A stretch of DNA of 64,000 bases, from contig JAQYUZ010000025.1 of assembly GCA_033819885.1 (NCBI GenBank), positions 170,872 through 234,871 of the forward strand, given 5' to 3'. The position numbers were made by a program, and so were the translations under genes. Under the pieces are notes generated by a model. The model saw nothing but the letters and a program-made list of their open reading frames with translations. It was not told the origin of the DNA and ran no database searches. Each line of letters starts with the position of its first letter. Position 1 is the first letter of the stretch. The DNA comes from Microbotryomycetes sp. JL201. Its lineage: Eukaryota > Basidiomycota > Microbotryomycetes. This document shows, piece after piece, positions 1-9,358 of this stretch.

Positions 1-1412
1 ATCGGGTCTTTTGATCATGCTCGGCAGGACCTGACTCGTCATAAGGTTGAGGATGGATTTTCGAGACCATGGCGAATACCGGTATAGGTAATATGCTGAG
101 GGTCGTAGTCAGCTCTGCCAAAGCAGTGGGCTCGAGGCAAATGGACACACACTGAGGCGCATCTCCAAATTTGAGGGTCAAATTGAAACGTTGAGCCGTC
201 TTTGTCAGTCGTTTCGAAATATCCTTGCCCTTGCTCGTATCGAAACTCTTGCCGGCATGAAAAGCGTACGTCTGTCGGTTCTGGTCGAGATAGCGTCTGC
301 TGAACTCAAGCTTTGTGCCGTGAGGCTGATCAATTCCCTTTATGCTCATGAATCCAATGGTCTCCATATATCGACCAGCCGCGAGTGACATTGACCAAGG
401 ATCCTCTTGTACACAATCACGGATCTGATAACAAAAAGCGACAGAATTCGTAATCGACTCGAGTGAGCACTGGTAATGCTACGTACGTGATGATGTCCAC
501 CGAAGATGGCGATTGGTACGGTCGAATGCACCTTACGAATCGCCTTGACGACCGCGCTCCATTCCGAGTCAGGTTCTTTCCTAACCGACATGTGGCCGAC
601 AAGCAGGAAAAGAGACGGTTTGTCTTGTATAGCACCAATAAACCAGGGCTCCTTGACCATGTCTGACGGCGCTTGCACGTTAATTCCCCTGTCATGCGCC
701 CGAAAGTCGAACAAAGGGCCGAAAGCGGTCACGTTCCTGCCCATTTCGGTGTGAAATTTGCGGAACCGGTGTCCGAGAGGGCTCGTCTCTTGCAAGCCAT
801 CCCTGTTTGTCACTGTCAAGTTGACATTTGAAGTCACATATCGCTCGCCGAAATGTGAGACCAGCCGTTGCCTAGTTGCGACTGCCGTTGGATACTTGTA
901 TAGCTCGTGGTTACCAGTCGTCACAATGTCGTATGGCATTTCACGGAAGTAGGACATTGCTGTCCATCTGCGAAGGAATGTCAGGCACCTCGAGCAAGCG
1001 ATCTGAGCGGTGCCGGACCGTACCCTTTGACGTGCTCTGGCGGTTCGCCATCCACCAGCCCGTTGCCATCGACTCTGTCCCCCGAGTCTACCATGAGCAA
1101 ATCGACTCCTTTCTGCTTCGCCTGCTGTCTCAGTCGCGCCTGGAACGAGAACAGATCGCCCCAATCCCCCGAATACGCCCCTTCGCCCCTCTCATGCCCC
1201 ATTAGCCAGCCATGTGTGTCTGTTGTTGCTAATATATTGATGTCACCCCATGGCAGGGGTCTGTAAGGCCAATCTGAGCTTGTCGGCGGACTGGCGTCAG
1301 GTTGACTGAAGCGGATTTGCTGTCCGCCATCGTGATACTGGGCACCAATGCCTGTTATAAGGCCTGCGATTGCCCAAAGCCTCGCGTGACGGTTCGGCTT
1401 GTGTCTAGGCAT
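1..1412 (-). CDS. Metallophosphoesterase of the fungal YHR202W type (5'-nucleotidase-like), 5' part only
   Basis: The gene starts at 1412 and runs leftwards off the window, so the C-terminal part is missing. The N-terminus (HARLWAIAGLITGIGAQ) looks like a signal peptide, suggesting a secreted or vacuolar enzyme. Visible metallophosphatase motifs in order are TTDTHGW (metal site), MVDSGDRVDGNGL, TTGNHEL and GGHHH, the set shared by bacterial/fungal 5'-nucleotidase-like enzymes. A small intron near 1000 shifts the frame before the GNHE motif. A second intron at about 431-488, whose donor directly follows the GGHHH codons, restores SLAAGRYMETIGFMS, a conserved block of this family, and the frame then stays open to base 1. 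The substrate is unknown; the assignment rests on motif order. It shares a 720-bp upstream region with the divergent bZIP gene. Confidence 0.8.
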
Positions 1413-1775
1413 GGCTCAAAGCCGAGTTGCTTCGGTGAATGGTCCGGGGCCCGCCAAGGCCCCGCCTGAGCTGCGCCAAAGTTTGCCGTCTTCATGGTGA
1501 TGTATACCGTATCATGGAGCTATTGCTGGGGGGTGCGGGTCTGACGCTCATGTACATCAATGTGCTGGCCAAGCCTCCCCCTATCGCATGGCGTCAAATC
1601 ATCTGTTTTATCGCAATGATATTGATCGCGAAACCGAATCTAATCTGTTTTGCGTCCGCCGTCTAACGCCGCCGGCAGGCGACGTGGGGTGCCGCCGTCG
1701 GCTGCCCTCTTGGCCTCCACCCCATCGCAAGAAATCAGACACCTCTTCCATCAACCACGTAGCCGAGTGCCCAAG

Positions 1776-1787
1776 ATGTCTGCTTAA
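1776..1787 (+). promoter_or_regulatory. Three-codon upstream ORF (uORF1 candidate)
   Basis: ATG-TCT-GCT-TAA lies 358 nt before the start codon of the Gcn4-like gene. Yeast GCN4 also has tiny uORFs hundreds of bases upstream. Whether this one is in the mRNA is open: the TGACTCA site at 1872 lies downstream of it, and if that site is a promoter element, transcription may start after this uORF. Confidence 0.35.
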
Positions 1788-1871
1788 GCGTCGAACCGTC
1801 TCACGCGTACCGAAACCCCTCGATTAACCTACAACCCGAACTTTAGACCAACGAGTGAGTCGCTGTGGTTT

Positions 1872-1878
1872 TGACTCA
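1872..1878 (+). promoter_or_regulatory. TGACTCA, Gcn4/AP-1 type binding site
   Basis: A perfect TGACTCA (followed by T) lies 256 bp before the bZIP start codon, with TGAGTCG ten bases upstream. TGASTCA is the known binding site of Gcn4/Cpc1 bZIP proteins, the same family as the downstream gene, so autoregulation is the likely meaning. Confidence 0.6.
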
Positions 1879-1942
1879 TCGCCCGCCCGGCGGACGAGGA
1901 AAAGTCTTTCGCCTATCGACTGCACACGCGAGCTGACCAGGG

Positions 1943-2086
1943 ATGCATTCGATCATCAGTCTTCGGATCTCGAATAGTCTTGTCATCATGACGTCCCTTC
2001 AACCCAAGCCGCTCTCGTGCTCGCCTCAACAACAACTCTCGCCTGCCGCCCCCGCCTGCAGCCCGCCCCCGTGCCCCGCACCATAG
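1943..2086 (+). promoter_or_regulatory. 47-codon upstream ORF in the bZIP leader (uORF2)
   Basis: An ATG at 1943, with a second in-frame ATG at 1988, opens 47 codons ending at TAG 2084-2086, 47 nt before the main ATG at 2134. These two are the only ATGs between the TGACTCA site and the main start. The peptide is Pro/Ser/Gln-rich and looks unconstrained. Cpc1/CpcA genes of filamentous fungi carry a uORF of similar size (about 40 codons) shortly before the main start, where it makes translation respond to eIF2 phosphorylation. The position fits that role here. Confidence 0.6.
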
Positions 2087-2133
2087 ACCTGCCATCTGTG
2101 CCCTATCGTCAAATAGTACAGTCTCATCCCAAA

Positions 2134-3393
2134 ATGACTGCTCAAACTACACAACGCACCCAGACTACGCCTGCCGACCAGCAGAAAGCGATCATGAACC
2201 AAATGTCTGCATCAACAATGCACAAGCCCGGTTTCGGTGAGCAGTTCTTTGATTGTAACTTCCTCATGGACGCATGCTGATGACTTTTTGCTGGATCAAC
2301 AGCTGATGAAGCCGGGCAGGACTTCGCGTCCTTCCTCGACCTGTCGTTCACAGAGTCGGCCGCTTCGCTGCCCCTGCCGACGCCGACCCTGTTTTCGGCC
2401 ACGACCGCGCTCGTGCCGTCGTCTCAAGCTCCCACGTCGGCGGCTCAACCCGCTGTATTCGCCAACGCGTTCTCGCGTCATGATGACGGCACGCTCGACT
2501 CGCCACTGGGACTGTCGCCCGCGTCGCTCGGTGGCAGCAGCTCTGCAAGTCCGTTTGATTTCGCCCACGGCGACTTTAATAGCCCAATGATGTCGAGCGT
2601 CTACGGCACGCCCGACCTGTTCAGCGAAAGCCTGGCTACACCATCGGCCGAGTTCCCGAGCCTATTTGGCGCAGCGCCTGCTTTCAAGTCTGCCATTACC
2701 TCGGCCACCGTCTCGGCTCCTGTACTTGCACCAACCATGATTGCTGTCAGCCCCTCACTCATGAGCCTCGATGGCGACGATCTGAGCGGTCCTCCGACCC
2801 CGGCATTTGCCGAAGAGTCTCTTGCTCAGACCGATGTCAAGCCCGTGCGCGCATCGTCTCGCAAGCCAAAAGTCAATGTGTCTCGCCTTGGGAAGACGGA
2901 CGATGAACTCGCGCTCGAAGACGCCATGTCGCGCTTGCCTGTCAAAGACAAGTTCACTGGTACTCGCAACACCAAGATCAAGCCAATCCCGTTGGATGCG
3001 CCCACGGTCCAGAAGAATTATGCCATCCCTTCGGCCACATCTCGCAAGCGCGCTCCCTCAGTTGTCGCCAGCAAGTTGGTCGCTGGCGCATCCGCAGGAG
3101 GCAAGGGCAACAAGCGCGCGCGTCGCGACTCGACACCAGCGTCGCCTGCCCTTGCAGCGTTGCCGGATCTACAATCCGCTCCTGACGGCTCGATCAACCC
3201 AGACGACCTGCCTGAAGAAGTCTTGACGGCCATTGAGCTCAAGCGTCGCCAAAACACTCTCGCAGCACGTCGTTCGCGCATGCGCAAGGCCGAACACTTG
3301 TCCGACCTCAAGGCAGCGATCGAAGAGCGTGATCAACGTATCGCTGCACTCGAGGAAGAACTGCTCGCCCTCAGGCGCAAACTAGGCGAATAA
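2134..3393 (+). CDS. Gcn4/Cpc1-like bZIP transcription factor
   Basis: Join 2134..2236 and 2303..3393 keeps frame and gives 397 aa; the intron starts GTGAGC and ends AACAG. The C-terminus is a bZIP: basic region KRRQNTLAARRSRMRKAEHL, then a short heptad zipper (LSDLKAAI.. to LALRRKLGE at the end). NTLAARRSR is the DNA-contact signature of the Gcn4/Cpc1 branch. The rest is Ser/Pro/Ala-rich with acidic-hydrophobic patches (FASFLDLSF, TPDLFSESL, EFPSLFGA) that look like activation segments. The family activates amino-acid biosynthesis genes under starvation. The leader has uORFs and a TGACTCA element, which supports Gcn4-type control. It could be another fungal bZIP of the same branch; general class is certain, orthology probable. 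Confidence 0.85.
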
Positions 3394-5462
3394 TCGGGCT
3401 CGCCACCCACAACAAAAGGAGTGCTTCGTTGCACTGCCACTTCCGCATCAACTTGCATACTTGAATGCAAGCATATGCGCGTCTTGTCTTTATTCATCTT
3501 GTCTGTTTATCTTAATCTCTGATTCTAATTTTCCGATGTGGATTTCCTTCCGACTTTGTTCCCCTTCCGTAGTTTGCGCCAGTTTTCTTTTTTTCTTGCA
3601 AACATGGTATACACAACTTTTTGCATGTCTGGCGCGAAGGAAGATAGAATGGCTTCTGCCCGCTTCGCCTGCAAGGTCATTGTGTCAGGCAAGTTTTGGC
3701 GCAACGAATTTGCTAATGAAAAGCGGGCGCAACCAGCATTGCTCTGTTTCATTTCGCTCAGCTGATACGTAGAGTTGAAATGACAGGTGACGCCGTTCCC
3801 AACTATCTACATGCGCCGCCTTGACGAGACGATACGTTTGCCACGTACCCGGGGCAATTTTGCCGTCAGAAGCTCGCGCCGGATGTTGCGCGAAACGTCT
3901 ACTGCATACGATGTATCGCGTAGGAGTTCCGGCCAGTGCACAGTGCGTATTATCGCCAACCCCCAACACAGTCTGCTGCTCTTTTATGACAGTGTAGTGC
4001 CGCCGATCATGAAAGTCTCACACAGCTCATTATGCTTTCGCCACTTGTGAGAACCCCGGCGAGTTTTGGATAGTAAAGGTGATTTTAGGTACATTGCGCC
4101 CTTTACAACCACGCGCGGTTTGATCGTCAGTCAGTTGCATGCTTGAGAGATGTTGGTATTCGTCTCGAACGAGTTTGTGCGGCGGAAAGGAAGGAGCTTC
4201 CGCGATTCCCTTTGCAGCTTCACGGTCAGCTATCTCAGCTGGAGGCGCGAAAGGCTCTAGCTTTGCGGAGCAAGATCTCGACGAGAGGTGAACAAAGGGA
4301 ACCTGAATGACGTCGTGTGATCGCCCGGAACAAGTCGTGGTCACGCTTGATCGGAAAGCATCAGCAGGATCGAGGCAGCAAAAAATCAGAAGCCGTTTCT
4401 GGCATCACAGATCGTCGGTGGGTCACCTTGACTCTCAGTTGAATGCCTCGCTTGCGGTGGATTGTACTGAGACGAGCAACGGCATCAAGACGAAGGTTTC
4501 ATTGTGCGCAAATATCCCGTGCTTCCCCCAAGTCCGCAAACGCCGAGTGTTGCAACTCCCGGGCATGCGTTCATTCAAGTTTCGGGGTGCCACAGGCAAA
4601 CAGCTCGACCGACTATCCCTAAGAAAGATATCGATGCGAAAGAAACAGGACCAATGAATTAGCGATGGGCTTCGCTATTGCTGAAAACCTTTGTAGCTTA
4701 TTCTGGAGCGGAGCGGTTAAGACCTAGAGGTCAACGGTTCCTGCTCCATATGATTCTGTGGTTTGCACCATTCTCCGTTCATCGCAATCGCATCGGCTGG
4801 CCCACGACCAGCATTCTCCAGTGGTCGATTTGCCTCCGACTACTGCAGAGAATAGCTTCCGATCCTCTTTTCACCAGCACGCTGTTTATCACGCTGTCTC
4901 CACCGGTGACTCAAATCGATTTTCTAGACACAGGACTGCCAAACTCGATGCGAGCGTACGAAGCAGACTTGACGGAACAGGGCCACGGCGCATGTCTCAG
5001 AAGAATGCCGCGTACATAATGTCAAGCTCGACGGCTCAAAAGCTATGCGAGACCGAAAGTGAAGCGATATCGTTCAGGTTGGGGTTCGCTTCGCGGTTTC
5101 TTTGTATTTCGTTATCAGAAGATCATTTTACTGACCACCGACCTCGAACAATGCCGTCTCCGGCAGTTCGTGCCGTATGCATCGAGTGCAAATCTGGCCA
5201 TGTTCTCGCATTGACGCTGCAGTCTAGTCACCCAAAATGATTGTAAAATGGACGCTCCCGGGGGCGATCAGTCGCAACTTCTCTGGGCCCTGCATCTCTT
5301 CAAAGATGAACTTTAACCGAGATCATCAGGAGGCAGGAGAAGACTAGTGGGTTCAGATCCTAGTGACTGTGCGTCATGCTTGGGGCGTGAGGTCGAGGCA
5401 CTTGCTCGTGGGCTGTTCGATCCCAAGCTCAAAAGTCACGTGCTTCCCATACGGCCGCTTTA
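3394..5462. other. Two-kilobase stretch without a recognisable gene
   Basis: This holds the 3' flank of the bZIP gene and the 5' flank of GPI18. Open frames on both strands (up to about 160 codons) show no family motif, no plausible splice chain and ordinary out-of-frame composition. I found no tRNA, transposon ends or tandem repeats. It is by far the longest empty interval among the host genes of this window. Confidence 0.5.
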
Positions 5463-6920
5463 ATGGGCGACCCATTGCCGGTCCGGCGGCCCGTCACTGT
5501 GCTCATTCTACTGTCAGCCGCGTTCAAGTGCGTCACCGTGTCACTGTTGCTACTGGTTGGCAGCGTCCTGCCATCATTCGACGCGTCGAGCCGCGTCGTT
5601 GTCGACTCGCCAAGAAACGTGCCACTCGTCAGGTGGGACACGATCTACTTTCTGGAAATTGCCAGCAATGGATATACGTCAGAGCAGCAAACGGCGTTCA
5701 TGCCTGGGCTGCCTTGGCTGATGCGACAGTCCGCGAGAGCTCTACGCACAATCGTCCTTGTTGATACGGAGCTATGGACAGGTGTCGTATGGTGTGCGAT
5801 AGCTTCCACAGTATCCATCGTCTGCATGTACCGGTGAGCTGCAGAGCTGTGACCTTTAGAACCACCGATTCTCACGTGCTTTGTCACTCAGATTAACGCT
5901 GCATATGTTCAAATCTCGGCAAATAGCTCTGGTCACGGCGCTCGTATACTGCGTCCCTCCGTCATGGCCAACGTTCCACGCCGTCCCTTACACGGAGCCA
6001 TTTGCCGCTGCATTCACTCTACTTGGCATGCTTTTGTTCGTCAAGGACCACTCTGTACTGGCTACGGTTGTTTGGGCGGCAGGAACAATGTTCCGTGCAC
6101 AAGGAATTGTGCTAGGTCTTGGATTTTTCGGATGGAGCTACATCCTCGAGCGGCCTTGGGCAAGCGGCAAATTAGACAGCAGGGCAAGTAGGACGGCCAA
6201 GTTGCAACAACACGTCAGCTGACGCAACAGTTCAGACGTTGCTCGCTGGAGCTCTACGCTTCTTTGGGCTGTCCCTCGTGTCAATTTCGCCCTTCCTAGC
6301 GTTCCAGCTGCATGTCCGTTGGCAATTTTGCGGTTCTTCGAGCCAGCAAAGGCCATGGTGTGATATTGGACTTGGTCTGCCATACGACTGGGTTCAGAGT
6401 CATTACTGGTGAGATGTGGCCCCGAGTAGATTGCCGCCAATCCCTTGACTGACTGCTCGATAGGAATGTTGGCTTTCTCAAGTACTGGACCCTACAGCAA
6501 GTGCCCAACTTTTTGTTTGCTGCTCCTGTTCTGGGCATGTCGATTTGGACGTCCGTATGGTTTTATTCGACGTATTCCTACGAAGTCATCACGTCGACTT
6601 TGCCATTTCTCTCTCTTCCATGCCCGAGGACCGAATTCCCACGAGGAGTGCCACGGGAGACGGTCCACACATTGGTTCCATTTATTCACCTTCATACTGC
6701 ATTGACGCTCCTCCTCTTGGTGACGGCTCACGTTCAAATCATTCTCAGAGTGTGCGTCACGAATCCCGCCTTGTTTTGGTTCGTCGCTATGAACCTTGTC
6801 GAGCCACCAACTCCGGACAATCACAAGAGACGGCTGTGGTCAGAGAGGTGGATCAAGTATTGTGTCATTTGGGGTCCCGTGTCTGTCGTTTTGTGGGCCT
6901 GCTTCTTGCCTCCAGCTTGA
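5463..6920 (+). CDS. GPI18: GPI mannosyltransferase 2 (PIG-V/Gpi18)
   Basis: Join 5463..5833, 5892..6187, 6231..6408 and 6464..6920 keeps frame and encodes 433 aa, normal for the family. Gpi18 adds the second mannose to the GPI-anchor precursor in the ER lumen, using dolichol-phosphate mannose. Diagnostic blocks are RWDTIYFLEIASNGY (luminal catalytic region of PIG-V), FMPGLPWL, HAVPYTEPFAAAFTLLGMLL, RPWCDIG..PYDWVQSHYWNVGFLKYW and LQQVPNFLFAAPVL. Many hydrophobic segments fit a multispanning ER protein. The ATG at 5463 lies just before the first membrane segment. It converges with WRAP73, whose coding end is 66 bp away. The assignment is secure. Confidence 0.95.
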
Positions 6921-6985
6921 CACGCATCCGTTTTGGAAAAAGATCACCAAACTGTTATTGTACAAGCAAGCAATGAATTCCTTTA

Positions 6986-9275
6986 CTACACACAACATGG
7001 CAAATAGAGTCGAAAGGCTGGGACTGCCGTCACTTGATGACGGGGTATGCGACTGCAAACGTTTGCTTGTCTGCCAACAAAAGCGCTTTGCCCGTCCGAG
7101 AAAATTGCAAGTTTGTAGGTCCAAACTCGGTTTCTACCCCAATCGAATATAAGAAAGAAAAACATAATCAGCGACTGTCTACCATATCTCGGCGTACATG
7201 TACGCGAAAAAAGAAACGCTCTTGACTGACGACTCGGCACTCCGACGCATTCGGCCATACCGACTCGCTCGACTTCGTCATCGGGGTTCGGTTCCCTCCA
7301 CACGGTAAAACCCCGCTCGCCAGATGCGATGGTCAAGGTTTCTTGAACGTCGTCTTCTTCTTCTTCAAAGCCCTCGCCGCTACCATTGCTGGCCATAGGC
7401 TGCCAGACAAAGGAGCTGATAGAGCAGTTGTGAACAAGAGCAGAATGCAGATGAGGCCGGAACTGATGATTCTGTGAGGATAACAGTGAAAAGATCCAAA
7501 CGATGCTGGGATAGGTTTCTGTTCATAGTTGCGACATGATAAGTCTGTGCTGCCCTGCCCATCATAAAAAGGTATCACTTACGGTTCAGTGCAGCGAGCC
7601 AACAGCCTGACGGTGACCAAGCGAGTTGCGAGATGCCCAGCTTTGGATTCGGCTTGGTCACATCGGGCCGAGTGGCAATCAGGCTATACGGAACGGTGAC
7701 GGCATCGACTATGCGACGGAGGCATCAATATGGGCAAATTTAGAGAAATGGACGGAACTTGCATGGGATGATGCCTTTACCGCGAGTTCGCTCTGTCCAT
7801 TCTGCAGGTTCGCGCCACACCACCTGCTAGAACGTCAGATTGGGACGCACCGAGTTGCTCCGCAGTACTTACAGTCTGTGACATGATCCGCGTGGGACAG
7901 TTCAGCTCGGCCACCGGCAACCAACCTTGCCGACTGAGGATCCGAATCTGTTTTGAATAGATCGATCAGCGCTATCGCCTGCTGCCTACGGGAGCAAGTC
8001 AAGTCGCACCTTTCCATCATAGCCTCCTAGAGCGAGCCATTCTCCAGTTGTTTGCCATTTTAGAACCCTGGTGCCGAGCCCGACCCAGCCCTGCGTGCTG
8101 CGGTCTCGTCGTGCCACCTCCATCATGGATTCGGCAGTCGCGGGAGCTCGTCCCAAGGATGCGTACGGCTCGAACGTGCTCAGGTGTCTTCCGTCTGGTG
8201 TATAAATATGAGCGACATACTGCGCGAGTGGAATAATGAGCGTGTGCGAGAGTGGCACACCGTACAAGGGACATACGTCCGTAACGGCTTCGTTAATTGC
8301 CAAGAAGCGGCCACATGGAGACCAGTGGACGTCACTGGCATCTACAGTCGGTGACGGGAGTAGAAAGTGCTTTTTCCCCATGAGAATAAAAAGGCGTCAA
8401 TCAAGGTGCACGGGGTCGTGGGATTGCTTTCCCCCCCTCACCTTGAGTAGGGACCATTGTGCACAATCGTAAATGCCGACACTGTCTCGACTGTTGTGTC
8501 TTTCTAGAACAGCCATCAGCGATCCATCAGCATTGAAGGAAACCCCTGTTGACGCCAGGGTCAGCAATTGTCTGGCATGTTCCGGCTTCGTTCGCTGCAT
8601 CTTGCCTGCTGGGTATGTGCTTTTCGGATTGGCGATATGTACGGTAGGCGACGGTCTCGCCAGGTCGTACACGGACAATCGCAGCTGTAGTGTGAGCGGT
8701 CAAATAAGTCACACAAAGGTATTGCGCCACCGTTGTTTCTGACTGACATGGCTGTTGCTCCAGGCGAGGACAGCTTGGCCGTTCCTTGACCATACAACAT
8801 GTGAAGCTCCTTCTGCTCCAATGTCGAGCTGTGCGACTGCCTGATCTTCGTGAAAGTCAAAGATGTACGCCCGCCTGTCGCTCGCTGCAAACGCCAGTAC
8901 GCGAGATGTAGGTCCATCGGACACTGCCAAGTGTGTCAAGCACGGCTCTTGTTGATGCGCATTCTGTGCAAAGGGCTTGACATTGCCTGTGCTTTTATTG
9001 TCAATGTTGAACGGGGTGTTTGTGATTGCCGCCTGGCGCAGGTCCTTCAGAGGCGCGTGCTTGGCGTTGGTTGGCAGGGTCCAAGCGCGCAACACTTGCA
9101 TCGCGTCAGTGTGCCTGACAAGCAGCTGGTTCCCATGCTGCGAGATGAGCTTGTCGTCGTGGATGACGCTCACGGCGTGCCGGTCTGCGCCAAAACAACA
9201 GCAGATCAGCGACTGTCTAGCTGTCGATCGCCCGAACGACTTGCATAGCGGCGACAACTCCCACTCTGTGGCCAT
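6986..9275 (-). CDS. WRAP73: WD-repeat protein WRAP73/WDR8 (spindle-pole anchoring factor)
   Basis: The start is the ATG at 9275 (MATEWELSPLCKSF). Exons recover the WDR8 order: RHTDAMQVLRAWTLP, SHVVWSRNGQAVLAWS, STGVSFNADGSLMAVLER, DASDVHWSPCGRFLAINE, YTPDGRHLSTFEPYASLG, VLKWQTTGEWLALGGYDGKV, then in short downstream exons VVWREPAEWTER, TKPNPKLGISQLAWSPSG and SIVWIFSLLSSQ..SSFVWQPM. The last exon reads TLTIASGERGFTVWRE followed by an acidic tail. WDR8 family proteins form a complex with Msd1/SSX2IP-type proteins and anchor spindle microtubule minus ends at the spindle pole. The start lies 83 bp from the divergent kinesin-5 gene. The 3' end at 6986 is simply the first stop of the last frame; a further intron is possible. 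Confidence 0.85.
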
Positions 9276-9330
9276 TATCGATGTGCCGCGCGCAGAGGCA
9301 CAGGAGGCTGCGAAACCAGTCGCGCTTCGT

Positions 9331-9338
9331 TTTGGCGC
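9331..9338 (+). promoter_or_regulatory. E2F/MBF-like site TTTGGCGC between WRAP73 and kinesin-5
   Basis: The 83-bp divergent promoter contains TTTTGGCGCGC at 9330-9340, which includes a perfect TTTSSCGC E2F-type core. Fungal G1/S regulators (SBF/MBF) bind related GCGC-containing cores. Both flanking genes act in the mitotic spindle, so cell-cycle control from this site is plausible but unproven. Confidence 0.4.
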
Positions 9339-9358
9339 GCGTTTGTTGAGTGAACGCC

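Larger units (their letters stand above)
1413..2133. promoter_or_regulatory. Shared upstream region of the metallophosphatase and the bZIP gene
   Basis: No protein-coding gene is supported in these 721 bases. The region lies between two divergently transcribed genes. On the bZIP side it carries a TGACTCA element with a neighbouring one-mismatch copy (TGAGTCG, 1856-1862) and short upstream open reading frames, listed separately. Transcription start sites cannot be read from the sequence. Confidence 0.6.

Noticed and set aside
346-695. Overlapping minus-strand frame 417-695 and plus-strand frames around 463-754 as genes
   Set aside because: They are shadows of the metallophosphatase exon that carries TTGNHEL and GGHHH.
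4307-4657. 116-codon plus-strand frame in the 2-kb gap
   Set aside because: No recognisable family, no splice partners and atypical composition; it is not enough to call a gene.
5349-5360. GGGTTCAGATCC resembling a tRNA B box
   Set aside because: The flanking bases do not make a proper T-stem, and no A box or acceptor stem lies upstream.
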